A stretch of DNA of 64,000 nt from contig NZ_CP071612.1 in the NCBI RefSeq assembly GCF_017357245.1, positions 127,001 through 191,000 on the forward strand, read 5' to 3'. Source of the stretch: Rhizobium bangladeshense (GTDB lineage Bacteria; Pseudomonadota; Alphaproteobacteria; Rhizobiales; Rhizobiaceae). The notes below the pieces were generated by a model. It ran no database searches. It was given only the letters and a program-made list of their open reading frames with translations, and had not been told where the DNA came from. Shown piece by piece: positions 17,940 to 26,314 of the stretch (position 1 is the stretch's first letter; every line of letters starts with the position of its first letter). Both the position numbers and the translations under genes were made by a program.

Positions 17940-18941
17940 ATGACAGCGAAGAAAAAACCGAAGGTCTATATCACCCGCAAGCTGCCGGATGCCGTCGAAA
18001 CCCGAATGCGGGAGCTCTTCGATGCCGAGTTGAACATCGACGACGCGCCGCGCTCCGTTTCCGAGCTTATCGCCGCTGTCCGGACCGCCGACGTGCTGGT
18101 GCCGACGGTCACCGATCGCATCGACGCGGCGCTGATCGAAGAGGCGGGACCGCAGATGAAGCTGATTGCCAGCTTCTCCAACGGCACCGACCATATCGAC
18201 GTCGAGGCGGCGGCGCGCAAGGGTATCACGGTCACCAACACGCCGAACGTCCTGACCGAGGACACCGCCGACATGACAATGGCGCTGATTCTTGCGGTTC
18301 CGAGACGGCTCGGCGAAGGGGCGCGCGTACTGACCGACAAGCCGGGCGAGTGGGCTGGCTGGTCTCCCACCTGGATGCTCGGGCGGCGCATTCACGGCAA
18401 GCGTGTCGGCATCGTCGGTATGGGGCGTATCGGCACGGCGGTGGCGCGCCGCGCCAAGGCTTTCGGTCTTTCCATCCACTACCATAATCGCAAGCGCGTC
18501 AATCCGGCGGTCGAGGACGAACTGGAGGCGACCTATTGGGAAAGCCTCGACCAGATGCTGGCCCGCGTTGACATCGTTTCCATCAACTGCCCGTCGACGC
18601 CGGCAACCTTTCATCTGATCTCGGCCCGCCGCTTGGCGCTGCTGCAGCCGACGGCCTATCTCGTCAACACGGCGCGCGGTGACGTGGTCGATGAAACCGC
18701 GCTGATCAAATGCCTGAGGGAGGGCAAGATCGCCGGCGCAGGCCTCGACGTCTTCGAAAACGAACCAGCCGTCAACCCGAAGCTCATCAAGCTCGCCAAT
18801 GAGGGCAAGGTCGTGCTGCTGCCGCATATGAGCTCGGCGACGATCGAAGGCCGCATCGACATGGGGGACAAGGTCATCATCAATATCCGCACATTCATCG
18901 ACGGCCACAGGCCGCCGAACCGGGTGCTGCCCGGCCGTTGA
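17940..18941 (+). CDS. D-2-hydroxyacid dehydrogenase (glyoxylate/hydroxypyruvate reductase-like)
   Basis: A 333-aa NAD(P)-dependent dehydrogenase that should reduce glyoxylate, hydroxypyruvate or a similar 2-oxo acid. The dinucleotide fold motif is GMGRIG (160-165) after KRVGIV. The catalytic triad is visible as Arg246 (NTARGDVVDE), Glu275 (DVFENEP) and His296 (LLPHMSSAT). Substrate loop SNGTDHIDVEAAARKGI and the family segment NTPNVLTEDTADMTMALIL are present. The cofactor-binding loop HNRKRV has the basic residues expected for NADPH preference. It matches GyaR/GhrB-type enzymes. Confidence 0.9.
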   Translation: MTAKKKPKVYITRKLPDAVETRMRELFDAELNIDDAPRSVSELIAAVRTADVLVPTVTDRIDAALIEEAGPQMKLIASFSNGTDHIDVEAAARKGITVTNTPNVLTEDTADMTMALILAVPRRLGEGARVLTDKPGEWAGWSPTWMLGRRIHGKRVGIVGMGRIGTAVARRAKAFGLSIHYHNRKRVNPAVEDELEATYWESLDQMLARVDIVSINCPSTPATFHLISARRLALLQPTAYLVNTARGDVVDETALIKCLREGKIAGAGLDVFENEPAVNPKLIKLANEGKVVLLPHMSSATIEGRIDMGDKVIINIRTFIDGHRPPNRVLPGR

Positions 18942-18970
18942 GATGTCTGTCAGCGAATCGCCGATCAGCG

Positions 18971-19444
18971 TCAGCGAGCAAGGCTCTTCCGCATCTCGAT
19001 GAAGGTCGTTCTGGTAAAGCCAGGATGCGCCTTCTCCGCGGTTCTCGAAAATCCCCAGGCTGCAAAGACGGCGTGATTGTCGACAAGTTCGATGCGCGTC
19101 TCCAGCCGCAAGGCGGCAAGGCCGAGCTCTGCAGCCGTCTCCTCGGCGATCTCAAGCAAACGCCGCCCAAGGCCCTTGCCTTGCGCTTGCGGGAGAACGG
19201 CGAGTTTGCCGACATAGAGACAATCGGCCTCCGGCCGCAGGAACAGGCAGCCGGTCAATTTGCCATTGTCGATGGCGACATGGCCGATCTCCGCCTCGGC
19301 CTTTGCTGCCAGCGCCGCCGCCGTCAGCCTGAGCGCCGAAGATGGCGGATCGATCCTGCCGTTCATCGGGGCGAAGGCCGTGAGGATGAGGGCGAGCAGC
19401 TCGTCCCAGCGCGTGAAGCTCCTATCAAGGCGGGTAATCGTCAT
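18971..19444 (-). CDS. GNAT-family N-acetyltransferase
   Basis: A 157-aa GNAT protein with the acetyl-CoA-binding motif VGKLAVLPQAQGKGLGRRLL (AQGKGLG is the pyrophosphate loop) and the helix-strand that follows (AEETAAELGLAALRLETRIE). The C-terminal FAAWGFSRTAEKAHPGFTRT matches the last family motif. Its ATG overlaps the moeB stop codon as ATGA, making it the last gene of the recF-moeB-GNAT unit. The substrate is unknown. Confidence 0.87.
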   Translation of the reverse strand: MTITRLDRSFTRWDELLALILTAFAPMNGRIDPPSSALRLTAAALAAKAEAEIGHVAIDNGKLTGCLFLRPEADCLYVGKLAVLPQAQGKGLGRRLLEIAEETAAELGLAALRLETRIELVDNHAVFAAWGFSRTAEKAHPGFTRTTFIEMRKSLAR

Positions 19445-20259
19445 CCAGCCTGCCTGGCGCGGCGGCGCTTATAGCGTACGGTTTCGAACCGGGCCGAGAG
19501 CGCGTCGTAAAGCAGCAGCCGCCCGATCAGCGGCTCGCCGGCGCCGGTGACCAGCTTGATCGCCTCCATAGCCATCATCGTGCCGATGACGCCTGTGAGC
19601 GCGCCGATGATGCCGGCCTCGGCGCAAGTAGGTATCAGACCTGCCGGAGGCGCCTCGGGAAACAAGTCGCGATAGCCGGGGTTGGGCGTTCCGTCCTCGG
19701 CCGTCTCATAAGGCTTTAGGACCGTCAGCGAACCGTCGAAACGACCGACGGCGCCGGTGACGAGCGGGATGCGTGCTACCTCCGCCGCATCGGCGGCGGC
19801 GTAACGCGTATCGAAATTATCGGAGCCGTCGATCAGGAGATCGAAGCCGGACAAGTGACGGCGCGCGGTCTCCGGAGAAAAGCGTTCCTCGAAGCGGATG
19901 AGCCGCACATACGGGTTAAGCCTGGCAATGGCCAAGGCGGCGCTTTCGGTCTTCAATTCGCCGATGGTGCCGGAATCATGGATCACCTGCCGCTGCAGAT
20001 TGGAGAGAGACACCCGGTCGTCGTCGACGATGCCAAGCGTGCCGACACCGGCTGCGGCGAGGTAGTGCAGGATCGGCGCTCCGAGCCCGCCGGCGCCGAT
20101 TACCAGCACGCGGGCGGCTTTGAGTTTCTGCTGACCTGCGCCGCCGATTTCGGGGAGCAGGATGTGGCGGTGATAGCGGGCGATTTCATCAGGGCTGAGA
20201 GGTTCCATGGCGGCGATGGTAGCATGGCTGCCGACATCGGGAAAAGCGGCCTCCCTCAT
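19441..20259 (-). CDS. moeB: MoeB/ThiF/HesA-family adenylyltransferase
   Basis: An E1-like enzyme expected to adenylate the C-terminal glycine of the molybdopterin synthase small subunit MoaD, or a related sulfur carrier. The 272-aa protein has the ATP loop VLVIGAGGLGAP (54-62), the aspartate strand VDDDRVSLSNLQRQVIH and the conserved cysteine in PTCAEAGIIGALTGVIG (Cys212). The two CxxC pairs that bind structural zinc in E. coli MoeB are absent: the first site reads GYRDLF and the C-terminus has no cysteine. ATG at 20259 overlaps the recF stop (ATGA) and has GGAAGG upstream. Confidence 0.88.
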   Translation of the reverse strand: MREAAFPDVGSHATIAAMEPLSPDEIARYHRHILLPEIGGAGQQKLKAARVLVIGAGGLGAPILHYLAAAGVGTLGIVDDDRVSLSNLQRQVIHDSGTIGELKTESAALAIARLNPYVRLIRFEERFSPETARRHLSGFDLLIDGSDNFDTRYAAADAAEVARIPLVTGAVGRFDGSLTVLKPYETAEDGTPNPGYRDLFPEAPPAGLIPTCAEAGIIGALTGVIGTMMAMEAIKLVTGAGEPLIGRLLLYDALSARFETVRYKRRRARQAG

Positions 20260-21380
20260 CCGACCACCCTTCCGTCCGCAACCGTAAAGAACTGCGCCCT
20301 GTCGCCGAGGGCCGAGAACATTACCCGATCTGTTCCGGTCATGAAGGCCTGACCGCCCAGACCGTCGATGAGGTCGAACAGCGCGGCGCGCCTGTTCTCG
20401 TCGAGATGAGCGGCGATCTCGTCGAGCAGCAGGATGGGGGCATGACCGGTGAGATTGCCGACCAGCCGCGCATGGGCAAGCACCAGGCCGACAAGCAGCG
20501 CTTTCTGCTCGCCGGTAGAGCAGCGCTCCGCTTCCATCGCCTTCTCGCGGTGGTGAACGATGAGATCGGCCCGGTGCGGCCCATCCAGCGTACGCCTCGC
20601 ACCGGCATCGCGGTAACGGCTCTCGGCAAGCATCGCCGCGTAGTCGTCCTCAAGGTCGACCGATGGGCGCGAGAACTGGCCATCCATGAAGCCTGAGAGC
20701 TGCAGCGCGGCCGAAGGGAAAGGCGAGCTCTCCAGTGTTTCCTCGATCAGCCGGGTCAGCAGGCCAAGCATCTCCTGGCGAGCAAGCGCCATGGCGATGC
20801 CGAGGCTGGCCATCTGTTCTTCGATACCTGCGAGCCAGGAAGGGTCGAAGCGGCCTTCGTCGAGCAGTCTGTTGCGGCTGCGCATGGCGCGTTCGAAATC
20901 GCTGGCGCGGCGGCCATGAGCGGGATCGAGCGACAGCACCAGCCGGTCGAGGAAGCGCCGGCGGTCGGAGGAGGCGCCGGTGAAGAGCCCGTCCATCGCC
21001 GGTGTCAGCCAGAGAAGGCGCAGGTGATCCGTCAATTCGTCGGCGGTTTTTGCCGGGGTGCCGTTGATGCGCAGCCGGCGGGCTGTGGTCTCCTCGCCCG
21101 TTTCGACGCCGGTTCCGATCTCGACTTCGCCCTCCATGCCGTCAAGCGTCGCGAAGATCGAAAAGCCGCCGGCGGCGCCGACGCGGGTGATGTCGCCATA
21201 GGCCGCTCGGCGCAGGCCGCGGCCGGGCGAAAGCAGCGAGACCGCTTCCATGAGATTGGTCTTGCCGGCGCCATTGTCTCCCGTCAGCACGGCATGCCGA
21301 CCGTCGAGGCTAAGGCTCGCGGCCGCATAGTTGCGGAAGTCTGTCAGCTTCAGACGCGAAAGAGAAACCTTATGCGGCAT
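20256..21380 (-). CDS. recF: DNA replication and repair protein RecF
   Basis: RecF is an SMC-like ATPase that helps RecA load at gaps and restarts replication. The 374-aa protein has Walker A TGDNGAGKTNLMEA (34-42), the GRGLR segment, the ABC-type signature CSTGEQKALLVGL, Walker B/D-loop APILLLDEIAAHLDENRR and a C-terminal FMTGTDR motif. ATG at 21380 is chosen because the family starts just before LSRLKLTDFRNY; the open frame upstream lacks similarity. Unlike in many bacteria it is not next to dnaA and dnaN. moeB and a GNAT follow with overlaps. Confidence 0.95.
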   Translation of the reverse strand: MPHKVSLSRLKLTDFRNYAAASLSLDGRHAVLTGDNGAGKTNLMEAVSLLSPGRGLRRAAYGDITRVGAAGGFSIFATLDGMEGEVEIGTGVETGEETTARRLRINGTPAKTADELTDHLRLLWLTPAMDGLFTGASSDRRRFLDRLVLSLDPAHGRRASDFERAMRSRNRLLDEGRFDPSWLAGIEEQMASLGIAMALARQEMLGLLTRLIEETLESSPFPSAALQLSGFMDGQFSRPSVDLEDDYAAMLAESRYRDAGARRTLDGPHRADLIVHHREKAMEAERCSTGEQKALLVGLVLAHARLVGNLTGHAPILLLDEIAAHLDENRRAALFDLIDGLGGQAFMTGTDRVMFSALGDRAQFFTVADGRVVG

Positions 21381-21738
21381 TGCGTATCCGGGTTCGTGAA
21401 GCGTGACAGCTAAGCCGAAGCGTCGCAGATGGCAAGCTTGCGCGCTTGACAGGAAGCACCGAAACACGGCCGATTCCGGTACTTTTCGGTACAGCCTTTT
21501 CAAGAACCTAAAAAATACAACCGCACCATAGGCGCCCGATTTGCGCGCCCTTCCCGGCGACAACCATCGTCACGACTCCCGGATCGCCTGAAAAACAGGG
21601 TTTCTGCGAGATTCTCCCGCGGCTGCTGACGTAACGTAAAGTCCAGAAAAAGCCGGTTGAATTTTGCAACTCGACGGTTGCGTTATCTCGCGAAAACGAT
21701 ATGGTGAACAAAAGGTTCATGTATAAGAGAGTGGTGAA
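21381..21738. promoter_or_regulatory. Divergent spacer between recF and an XRE regulator, with a candidate operator
   Basis: This 358-base spacer must hold promoters for both genes. Near the regulator, TGAAC-AAAAG-GTTCA (about 21703-21717) is a perfect 5-base inverted repeat just before TATAAG. It could be an autoregulatory operator over the -10 region. The rest shows no gene. Confidence 0.3.
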
Positions 21739-22104
21739 GTGCCAGATCCGGTCGATATCATTGTTGGTCGCAACATCAGACAGCTTCGCGCCATTCGCCG
21801 TGTTTCCCAGCTCGAACTTGGTGAAGCACTCGGACTGACTTTCCAGCAGATCCAGAAATATGAAAAGGGAACGAACCGCGTTTCCGCCAGCAAGCTGCAT
21901 CAGATCGCGGTATTTCTCGGTGTCGAGATCTCCGCCCTCTTCGAGGGGACCGGCATATCGGAATTCGGCGGCCGTATCGAACTCAGCCCTGATGCCTATG
22001 CCCTTGCGCTGAGCTACGACAAGCTGAACTCGGCCGCAGGCAAGGCAGCGGTCAAGACCATCCTGACTCTCATGAGTGGCGAAGCGGTCGAAAGCGCTGC
22101 CTGA
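21739..22104 (+). CDS. XRE-family transcriptional regulator
   Basis: A 121-aa protein with an N-terminal lambda-repressor-type HTH (about 10-65): [20 protein letters not shown], then [20 protein letters not shown]. This HTH is close to that of rhizobial PraR/PhrR-type repressors, but the protein has its own C-terminal segment ([20 protein letters not shown]) with no recognised ligand domain. GTG at 21739 is the only suitable start, since the frame opens shortly before it. It stands alone next to a repeat-rich spacer. The target genes are unknown. Confidence 0.88.
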   Translation: MPDPVDIIVGRNIRQLRAIRRVSQLELGEALGLTFQQIQKYEKGTNRVSASKLHQIAVFLGVEISALFEGTGISEFGGRIELSPDAYALALSYDKLNSAAGKAAVKTILTLMSGEAVESAA

Positions 22105-22261
22105 CTCCGCCGGAGCGTTAGCTTGCCTCTGCGAAGGCAGAACGTGTTCAGCTACGAGGACGTCCGAACCGTGCCGGGCTGCCTATCCACAAGGGTAGAA
22201 ACAGCATTCGCGGCACGCCCTAACTCCATGCTTTTGAAAAAGCGCTTCCGGTTTCGGGCTG

Positions 22262-22368
22262 ATGCGGCAGAGCATGTCGCGCAAAGGTGCGCAGCGGTTT
22301 GCGATACCTGCAGGCCGAAAGCAAAGAGTTGGCGCTGCAAGCGAATCTAAAGATCGCAACTCGCTTTA
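22262..22368. repeat. Rhizobial mosaic intergenic repeat (CGCAAA...TTTGCG type)
   Basis: Two inverted repeats lie side by side: CGCAAA / TTTGCG (about 22279-22303) and AAGCGA / TCGCTT (about 22339-22366). The order and sequence fit a dispersed intergenic element that I recognise from Rhizobium genomes (RIME-like mosaics). The stop codon of the small minus-strand ORF 22366-22566 falls in its right end. Confidence 0.55.
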
Positions 22369-22566
22369 GTGGATTTCGCATCCATGCAACGCCGTCAGTA
22401 GATCGTCCTGCGTCTGGTGGCCGGCATGGTAGAGGTCGATCGCCATGCTGGCGATGGAAAGGCCCTGTTGGCTGCGAAGCTTGATATTGCGTTCGGCACA
22501 CCATGTATAGATGGCGCCGGCGAGAACGTCGACATCTTCGGACTGAGAGGAAAAGGCTGGCGCCAT
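22366..22566 (-). CDS. Small hypothetical protein, 66 aa
   Basis: A 66-aa ORF starting MAPAFSSQSEDVDVLAGAIY and continuing TWCAERNIKLRSQQGLSIAS. It is predicted to be helical, with no membrane segment or signal peptide. It looks like a small conserved soluble protein, which I judge from its balanced composition rather than from a recognised family. Upstream in-frame starts exist, but they reach into the neighbouring repeat. The ribosome binding site before 22566 is weak. The gene is bracketed by two mosaic repeats, with its stop codon inside one. The function is unknown. Confidence 0.55.
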   Translation of the reverse strand: MAPAFSSQSEDVDVLAGAIYTWCAERNIKLRSQQGLSIASMAIDLYHAGHQTQDDLLTALHGCEIH

Positions 22567-22844
22567 GATGAATACTCTTGCTTCGGTGATCCCCGTTAGA
22601 GCGCCTGCGTCCATTGGGATGCGCTGGAACACTCTATCGCTCTAAAACTGCGCATCACCTTTCTGATACCGGTTTCGATCTTCGGGGTTATGCACTGACG
22701 GCAGAGATTGGAATTATTTTAAAAACTTGCAAGCGGCATTATCGGGCTGCGTTAACGGAAGTCCCCCTGCCGATCGAGCATCGTGCCGGTCTGGAACAGA
22801 TCTCTCGGCATGAACGGCCGATGTCTCAAATCAGGATATGTGGG
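22567..22844. repeat. Spacer with a degenerate mosaic repeat (about 22597-22695); nothing else seen
   Basis: The segment 22597-22695 has the feel of a decayed rhizobial mosaic element: GCGCCTGCGTCC with a near-inverse GGGATGCGC, then ACCGGTTTCGAT followed by CTTCGGGGTTATGCA. The arms no longer pair perfectly. From 22700 to 22844 I see no gene and no clear signal. Confidence 0.4.
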
Positions 22845-22880
22845 CAAAAAAAGCCGGAGACGTTTCCGCCCCGGCTTTCG
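22845..22880 (-). terminator. Intrinsic terminator of the dnaK-dnaJ operon
   Basis: On the minus strand, AAAGCCGG and CCGGCTTT form an 8-base stem around a GC-rich loop, followed by TTTTTTT. It lies 23 bases after the dnaJ stop codon. Confidence 0.85.
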
Positions 22881-22902
22881 CGATCGCGTAACAATTGGCA
22901 GC

Positions 22903-24030
22903 TCAGCCTTCGAAGAATTCCTTCATCCGGGCAAAGAAGCCCGTCGACTCAGGATTGTTCTCCTTCGAGGAAATCTGCTCGAATTCCTGCAGCAGCTCGC
23001 GCTGGCGCTTGGTGAGCTTCTGCGGTGTCTCGATCTGGATCTGGATATAGAGGTCGCCCGTCTGTGCCGAACGCAGCACCGGCATGCCCTTGCCCTTCAG
23101 GCGGAACTGTTTGCCCGCCTGCGTGCCCTCCGGCACGGTCACCCGCGATTTGGTGCCGTCGAGCGTCGCCACGTCGAAGGTCCCGCCGAGAGCCGCCGTC
23201 GTCATCGAGATCGGCACGGCGCAATAGAGATCGGCTCCGTCGCGCTGGTAGAACTCATGTGGCTTCACCGACAGGAAGATATAAAGATCGCCGGCCGGTC
23301 CGCCGCGAGCCCCGGCTTCGCCTTCGCCCTGCAGGCGGATGCGCGTGCCGTCCTCGATGCCGGCAGGGATATTGACCGAGAGCGAACGCTCTTCCGTCAC
23401 CCGGCCCTGGCCATGGCACTTTTGACATGGATCGGGAATGATCTGGCCGCGCCCGTGGCAGGTCGGGCAGGTCCGCTCGATCGAAAAGAAGCCCTGCGCG
23501 GCGCGCACGCGGCCCGTGCCCTGACAGGTGCCGCAGTTCTTCGGCTGCGTACCGGGCTTGGCGCCTGAACCCGAACAGACGTCGCAGGTGATGGAAGTTG
23601 GAACGCGGATCTGCGCCGTCTTGCCCGAGAAGGCCTCTTCCAGCGTTATTTCCATGTTGTAGCGAAGATCGGCACCGCGCTCGCGGCCTCCAGCAGAGCG
23701 CTGGCGCGCCCGCCCGCCGCCCATCATCTCGCCGAAAATATCCTCGAAAATGTCGGAGAAGCCGCCGCCGGCAAAGCCGCCGCCACCGCCACCCATGCCG
23801 CCATGCTCAAAGGCTGCATGGCCATAACGATCATAGGCTGCCCGCTTCTGCGGGTCCTTGAGCATTTCGTAGGCTTCGTTGATTTCCTTGAACTTCCGTT
23901 CGGCTTCCTTGTCATCCGGGTTCTTGTCCGGATGATATTTCATCGCCAGCTTGCGGAAGGCGCTCTTCAGCTCTTTCTCGTCCGCCGATTTGGCTACACC
24001 CAGAGTTTCGTAAAAGTCCGCTTTTGCCAT
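22903..24030 (-). CDS. dnaJ: Chaperone protein DnaJ (Hsp40)
   Basis: DnaJ delivers unfolded proteins to DnaK and stimulates its ATPase. The 375-aa protein is a type I (class A) Hsp40: J domain with the HPD motif ([15 protein letters not shown]), a glycine/phenylalanine-rich stretch ([15 protein letters not shown]), four CxxCxGxG zinc repeats ([32 protein letters not shown]) and the C-terminal substrate-binding domains. It starts 85 bases after dnaK on the same strand, the standard operon order. Confidence 0.98.
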   Translation of the reverse strand: MAKADFYETLGVAKSADEKELKSAFRKLAMKYHPDKNPDDKEAERKFKEINEAYEMLKDPQKRAAYDRYGHAAFEHGGMGGGGGGFAGGGFSDIFEDIFGEMMGGGRARQRSAGGRERGADLRYNMEITLEEAFSGKTAQIRVPTSITCDVCSGSGAKPGTQPKNCGTCQGTGRVRAAQGFFSIERTCPTCHGRGQIIPDPCQKCHGQGRVTEERSLSVNIPAGIEDGTRIRLQGEGEAGARGGPAGDLYIFLSVKPHEFYQRDGADLYCAVPISMTTAALGGTFDVATLDGTKSRVTVPEGTQAGKQFRLKGKGMPVLRSAQTGDLYIQIQIETPQKLTKRQRELLQEFEQISSKENNPESTGFFARMKEFFEG

Positions 24031-24115
24031 TAAGGATTAAACCCCGGAAATGGATTTCCGGCTGCCATGGTGAGCAGCCGGATCAGGTGTTGAAGCATTA
24101 CCACGCCGCCGCGGA

Positions 24116-26032
24116 TTACGCGGACTTCTTGCGGTCGTCGTCCTTGATTTCCTCGTAGTCGGCGTCAACGACATTGTCGCCGCCTTCTGCGGAGGTATCG
24201 GCAGCAGCGCCGCCTTCGGCCTGCTGTGCTTCATAGATTGCCTGGCCGAGCTTCATGGAAACTTCCATGAGCGTCTGGGTCTTGGCCTTGATGTCTTCCG
24301 CATCGGCTTCGGTTGCCTCGGTCGAGGACTTCAGCGCGGCGATCGCATCCGAGATCGCGGTACGGTCGGCTTCGGAGACCTTGTCGCCGTAATCCTTCAG
24401 CGACTTTTCCGTGGAGTGGATCAGGCTTTCGGCCTGGTTCTTGGCTTCCACGGTCTCGCGGCGCTTCTTGTCTTCGGCAGCATGGGATTCGGCATCCTTC
24501 ACCATCTTTTCGATGTCGGCGTCGGAGAGGCCGCCGGAAGCCTGGATGCGGATCTGCTGTTCCTTGCCGGTGCCCTTGTCCTTGGCCGAAACCTGCACGA
24601 TGCCGTTGGCGTCGATGTCGAAGGTCACTTCGATCTGCGGCACGCCGCGCGGCGACGGCGGCAGGCCGACGAGGTCGAACTGACCGAGCAGCTTGTTGTC
24701 GGCGGCCATTTCGCGCTCGCCCTGAGAAACGCGGATTGTGACGGCCTGCTGGTTGTCTTCTGCGGTCGAGAAGACCTGGCTCTTCTTCGTCGGGATCGTC
24801 GTGTTGCGTTCGATCAGGCGGGTGAAGACACCGCCGAGGGTTTCGATGCCGAGCGACAATGGAGTCACGTCGAGCAGCAGGACGTCCTTGACGTCGCCTT
24901 GCAGAACGCCGGCCTGAATGGCGGCGCCGAGAGCGACGACTTCATCCGGGTTGACGCCCTTGTGCGGCTCCTTGCCGAACAGCTGCTTGACGACTTCCTG
25001 CACCTTCGGCATGCGGCTCATGCCGCCGACCAGAACCACTTCATCGATCTCGGCAGCGGTGACGCCGGCGTCCTTGAGGGCTGCCTTGCAGGGTGCGATC
25101 GTGCGCTGGACGAGGTCGTCGACCAGGCTTTCGAGCTTTGCGCGGGTCAGCTTCAGCGTCAGATGCTTCGGACCGGACGCGTCAGCCGTGATGAACGGCA
25201 GGTTGATTTCGGTCTGCTGCGAGGACGACAGTTCGATCTTGGCCTTTTCCGCAGCCTCCTTGAGGCGCTGCAGGGCAAGCTTGTCATTCTTCAGGTCGAT
25301 GCCGTTGTCCTTCTTGAATTCGGCAACGAGATATTCGACGAGACGCATGTCGAAGTCTTCACCGCCGAGGAAGGTATCGCCGTTGGTGGACTTCACTTCG
25401 AAGACGCCGTCGCCGATTTCGAGGATCGAAATATCGAAGGTGCCGCCGCCAAGGTCGTAGACGGCGATCGTCTTGCCTTCCTTCTTGTCGAGGCCGTAGG
25501 CGAGAGCGGCAGCGGTCGGCTCGTTGATGATGCGCAGGACTTCGAGGCCGGCAATCTTACCGGCATCCTTGGTTGCCTGGCGCTGCGCGTCGTTGAAGTA
25601 TGCGGGAACGGTGATGACGGCCTTCTCGACCTTTTCGCCGAGATAGGATTCAGCGGTTTCCTTCATCTTCTGGAGGATCATCGCGGAAATCTGTGCGGGC
25701 GAGTAGCCCTTGCCATTGGCTTCGACCCAGGCGTCGCCATTGTCGCCCTTGACGATGCTGAAGGGAACGAGATGCTTGTCCTTCTCGACGGTCGGGTCTT
25801 CGTAGCGGCGGCCGATCAGGCGCTTCACTGCAAAGAGGGTGTTCGTCGGGTTGGTGACCGCCTGGCGCTTGGCCGGCTGACCGACGAGGCGCTCGCCGTC
25901 ATCGGAAAAGGCCACCATGGAAGGGGTGGTGCGCGCACCTTCCGCATTCTCGATGACCTTTGCGTCCTTGCCGTCCATGACTGCGACGCAGGAATTCGTC
26001 GTTCCAAGGTCGATACCAATTACTTTTGCCAT
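24116..26032 (-). CDS. dnaK: Chaperone protein DnaK (Hsp70)
   Basis: This ATP-dependent chaperone has 638 aa. The nucleotide-binding domain (about 1-380) shows [17 protein letters not shown], the phosphate-2 motif [20 protein letters not shown] and the adenosine motif [20 protein letters not shown]. The substrate domain contains [20 protein letters not shown], and the C-terminal tail ends in the charged EIKDDDRKK segment. ATG at 26032 is chosen because the family begins [11 protein letters not shown] heat-shock-type promoter is visible upstream, and dnaJ follows. Confidence 0.98.
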   Translation of the reverse strand: MAKVIGIDLGTTNSCVAVMDGKDAKVIENAEGARTTPSMVAFSDDGERLVGQPAKRQAVTNPTNTLFAVKRLIGRRYEDPTVEKDKHLVPFSIVKGDNGDAWVEANGKGYSPAQISAMILQKMKETAESYLGEKVEKAVITVPAYFNDAQRQATKDAGKIAGLEVLRIINEPTAAALAYGLDKKEGKTIAVYDLGGGTFDISILEIGDGVFEVKSTNGDTFLGGEDFDMRLVEYLVAEFKKDNGIDLKNDKLALQRLKEAAEKAKIELSSSQQTEINLPFITADASGPKHLTLKLTRAKLESLVDDLVQRTIAPCKAALKDAGVTAAEIDEVVLVGGMSRMPKVQEVVKQLFGKEPHKGVNPDEVVALGAAIQAGVLQGDVKDVLLLDVTPLSLGIETLGGVFTRLIERNTTIPTKKSQVFSTAEDNQQAVTIRVSQGEREMAADNKLLGQFDLVGLPPSPRGVPQIEVTFDIDANGIVQVSAKDKGTGKEQQIRIQASGGLSDADIEKMVKDAESHAAEDKKRRETVEAKNQAESLIHSTEKSLKDYGDKVSEADRTAISDAIAALKSSTEATEADAEDIKAKTQTLMEVSMKLGQAIYEAQQAEGGAAADTSAEGGDNVVDADYEEIKDDDRKKSA

Positions 26033-26145
26033 GTCATTCTCTCCTTGAAGCAAGCTGTCGGAACCCCCAGAAGGCATTTCCCTGACAGCCCCTTACGGGA
26101 TGGGCCTACTTAAGATTACGCAATCGTGATTGCGGTGATGCGGCG

Positions 26146-26176
26146 TATATAAGGAGCGGTTTTCTGGACTGCAAGG
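26146..26176 (-). promoter_or_regulatory. Predicted RpoH (sigma32)-type promoter of dnaK-dnaJ
   Basis: On the minus strand, CTTGCA (26175-26170) is followed after 15 bases by CCTTATAT (about 26154-26147). Alphaproteobacterial RpoH promoters have CTTGAA and CCATAT-like boxes with a similar gap. The distance to the dnaK ATG is about 115 bases. An inverted repeat CGCAATCACGATTGCG (26119-26134) lies just downstream of the -10 box, but it does not match the CIRCE sequence. Confidence 0.5.
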
Positions 26177-26314
26177 CGGGAAATAGCCCGGAATCCAGCA
26201 AAACGAATGTGTTGCCTTCAATTTTCGCAGGAGCCGGGAAAGAGGTCGCTCCATCTCCGGAAAGCGTGAGATTTCTAGGATATATGGCTTGCGCCGGGCA
26301 TGCAGCAAGGAATT

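Noticed and set aside
20256..21738. recF region as a possible replication origin
   Set aside because: No dnaA, dnaN, gyrB or cluster of DnaA boxes is nearby; recF here is in a unit with moeB.
24416..26113. Long open frame on the plus strand opposite dnaK (565 codons)
   Set aside because: It is fully antisense to a textbook DnaK, has no ribosome binding site and reads as compositional shadow (many D, E, V, A from dnaK codon bias).
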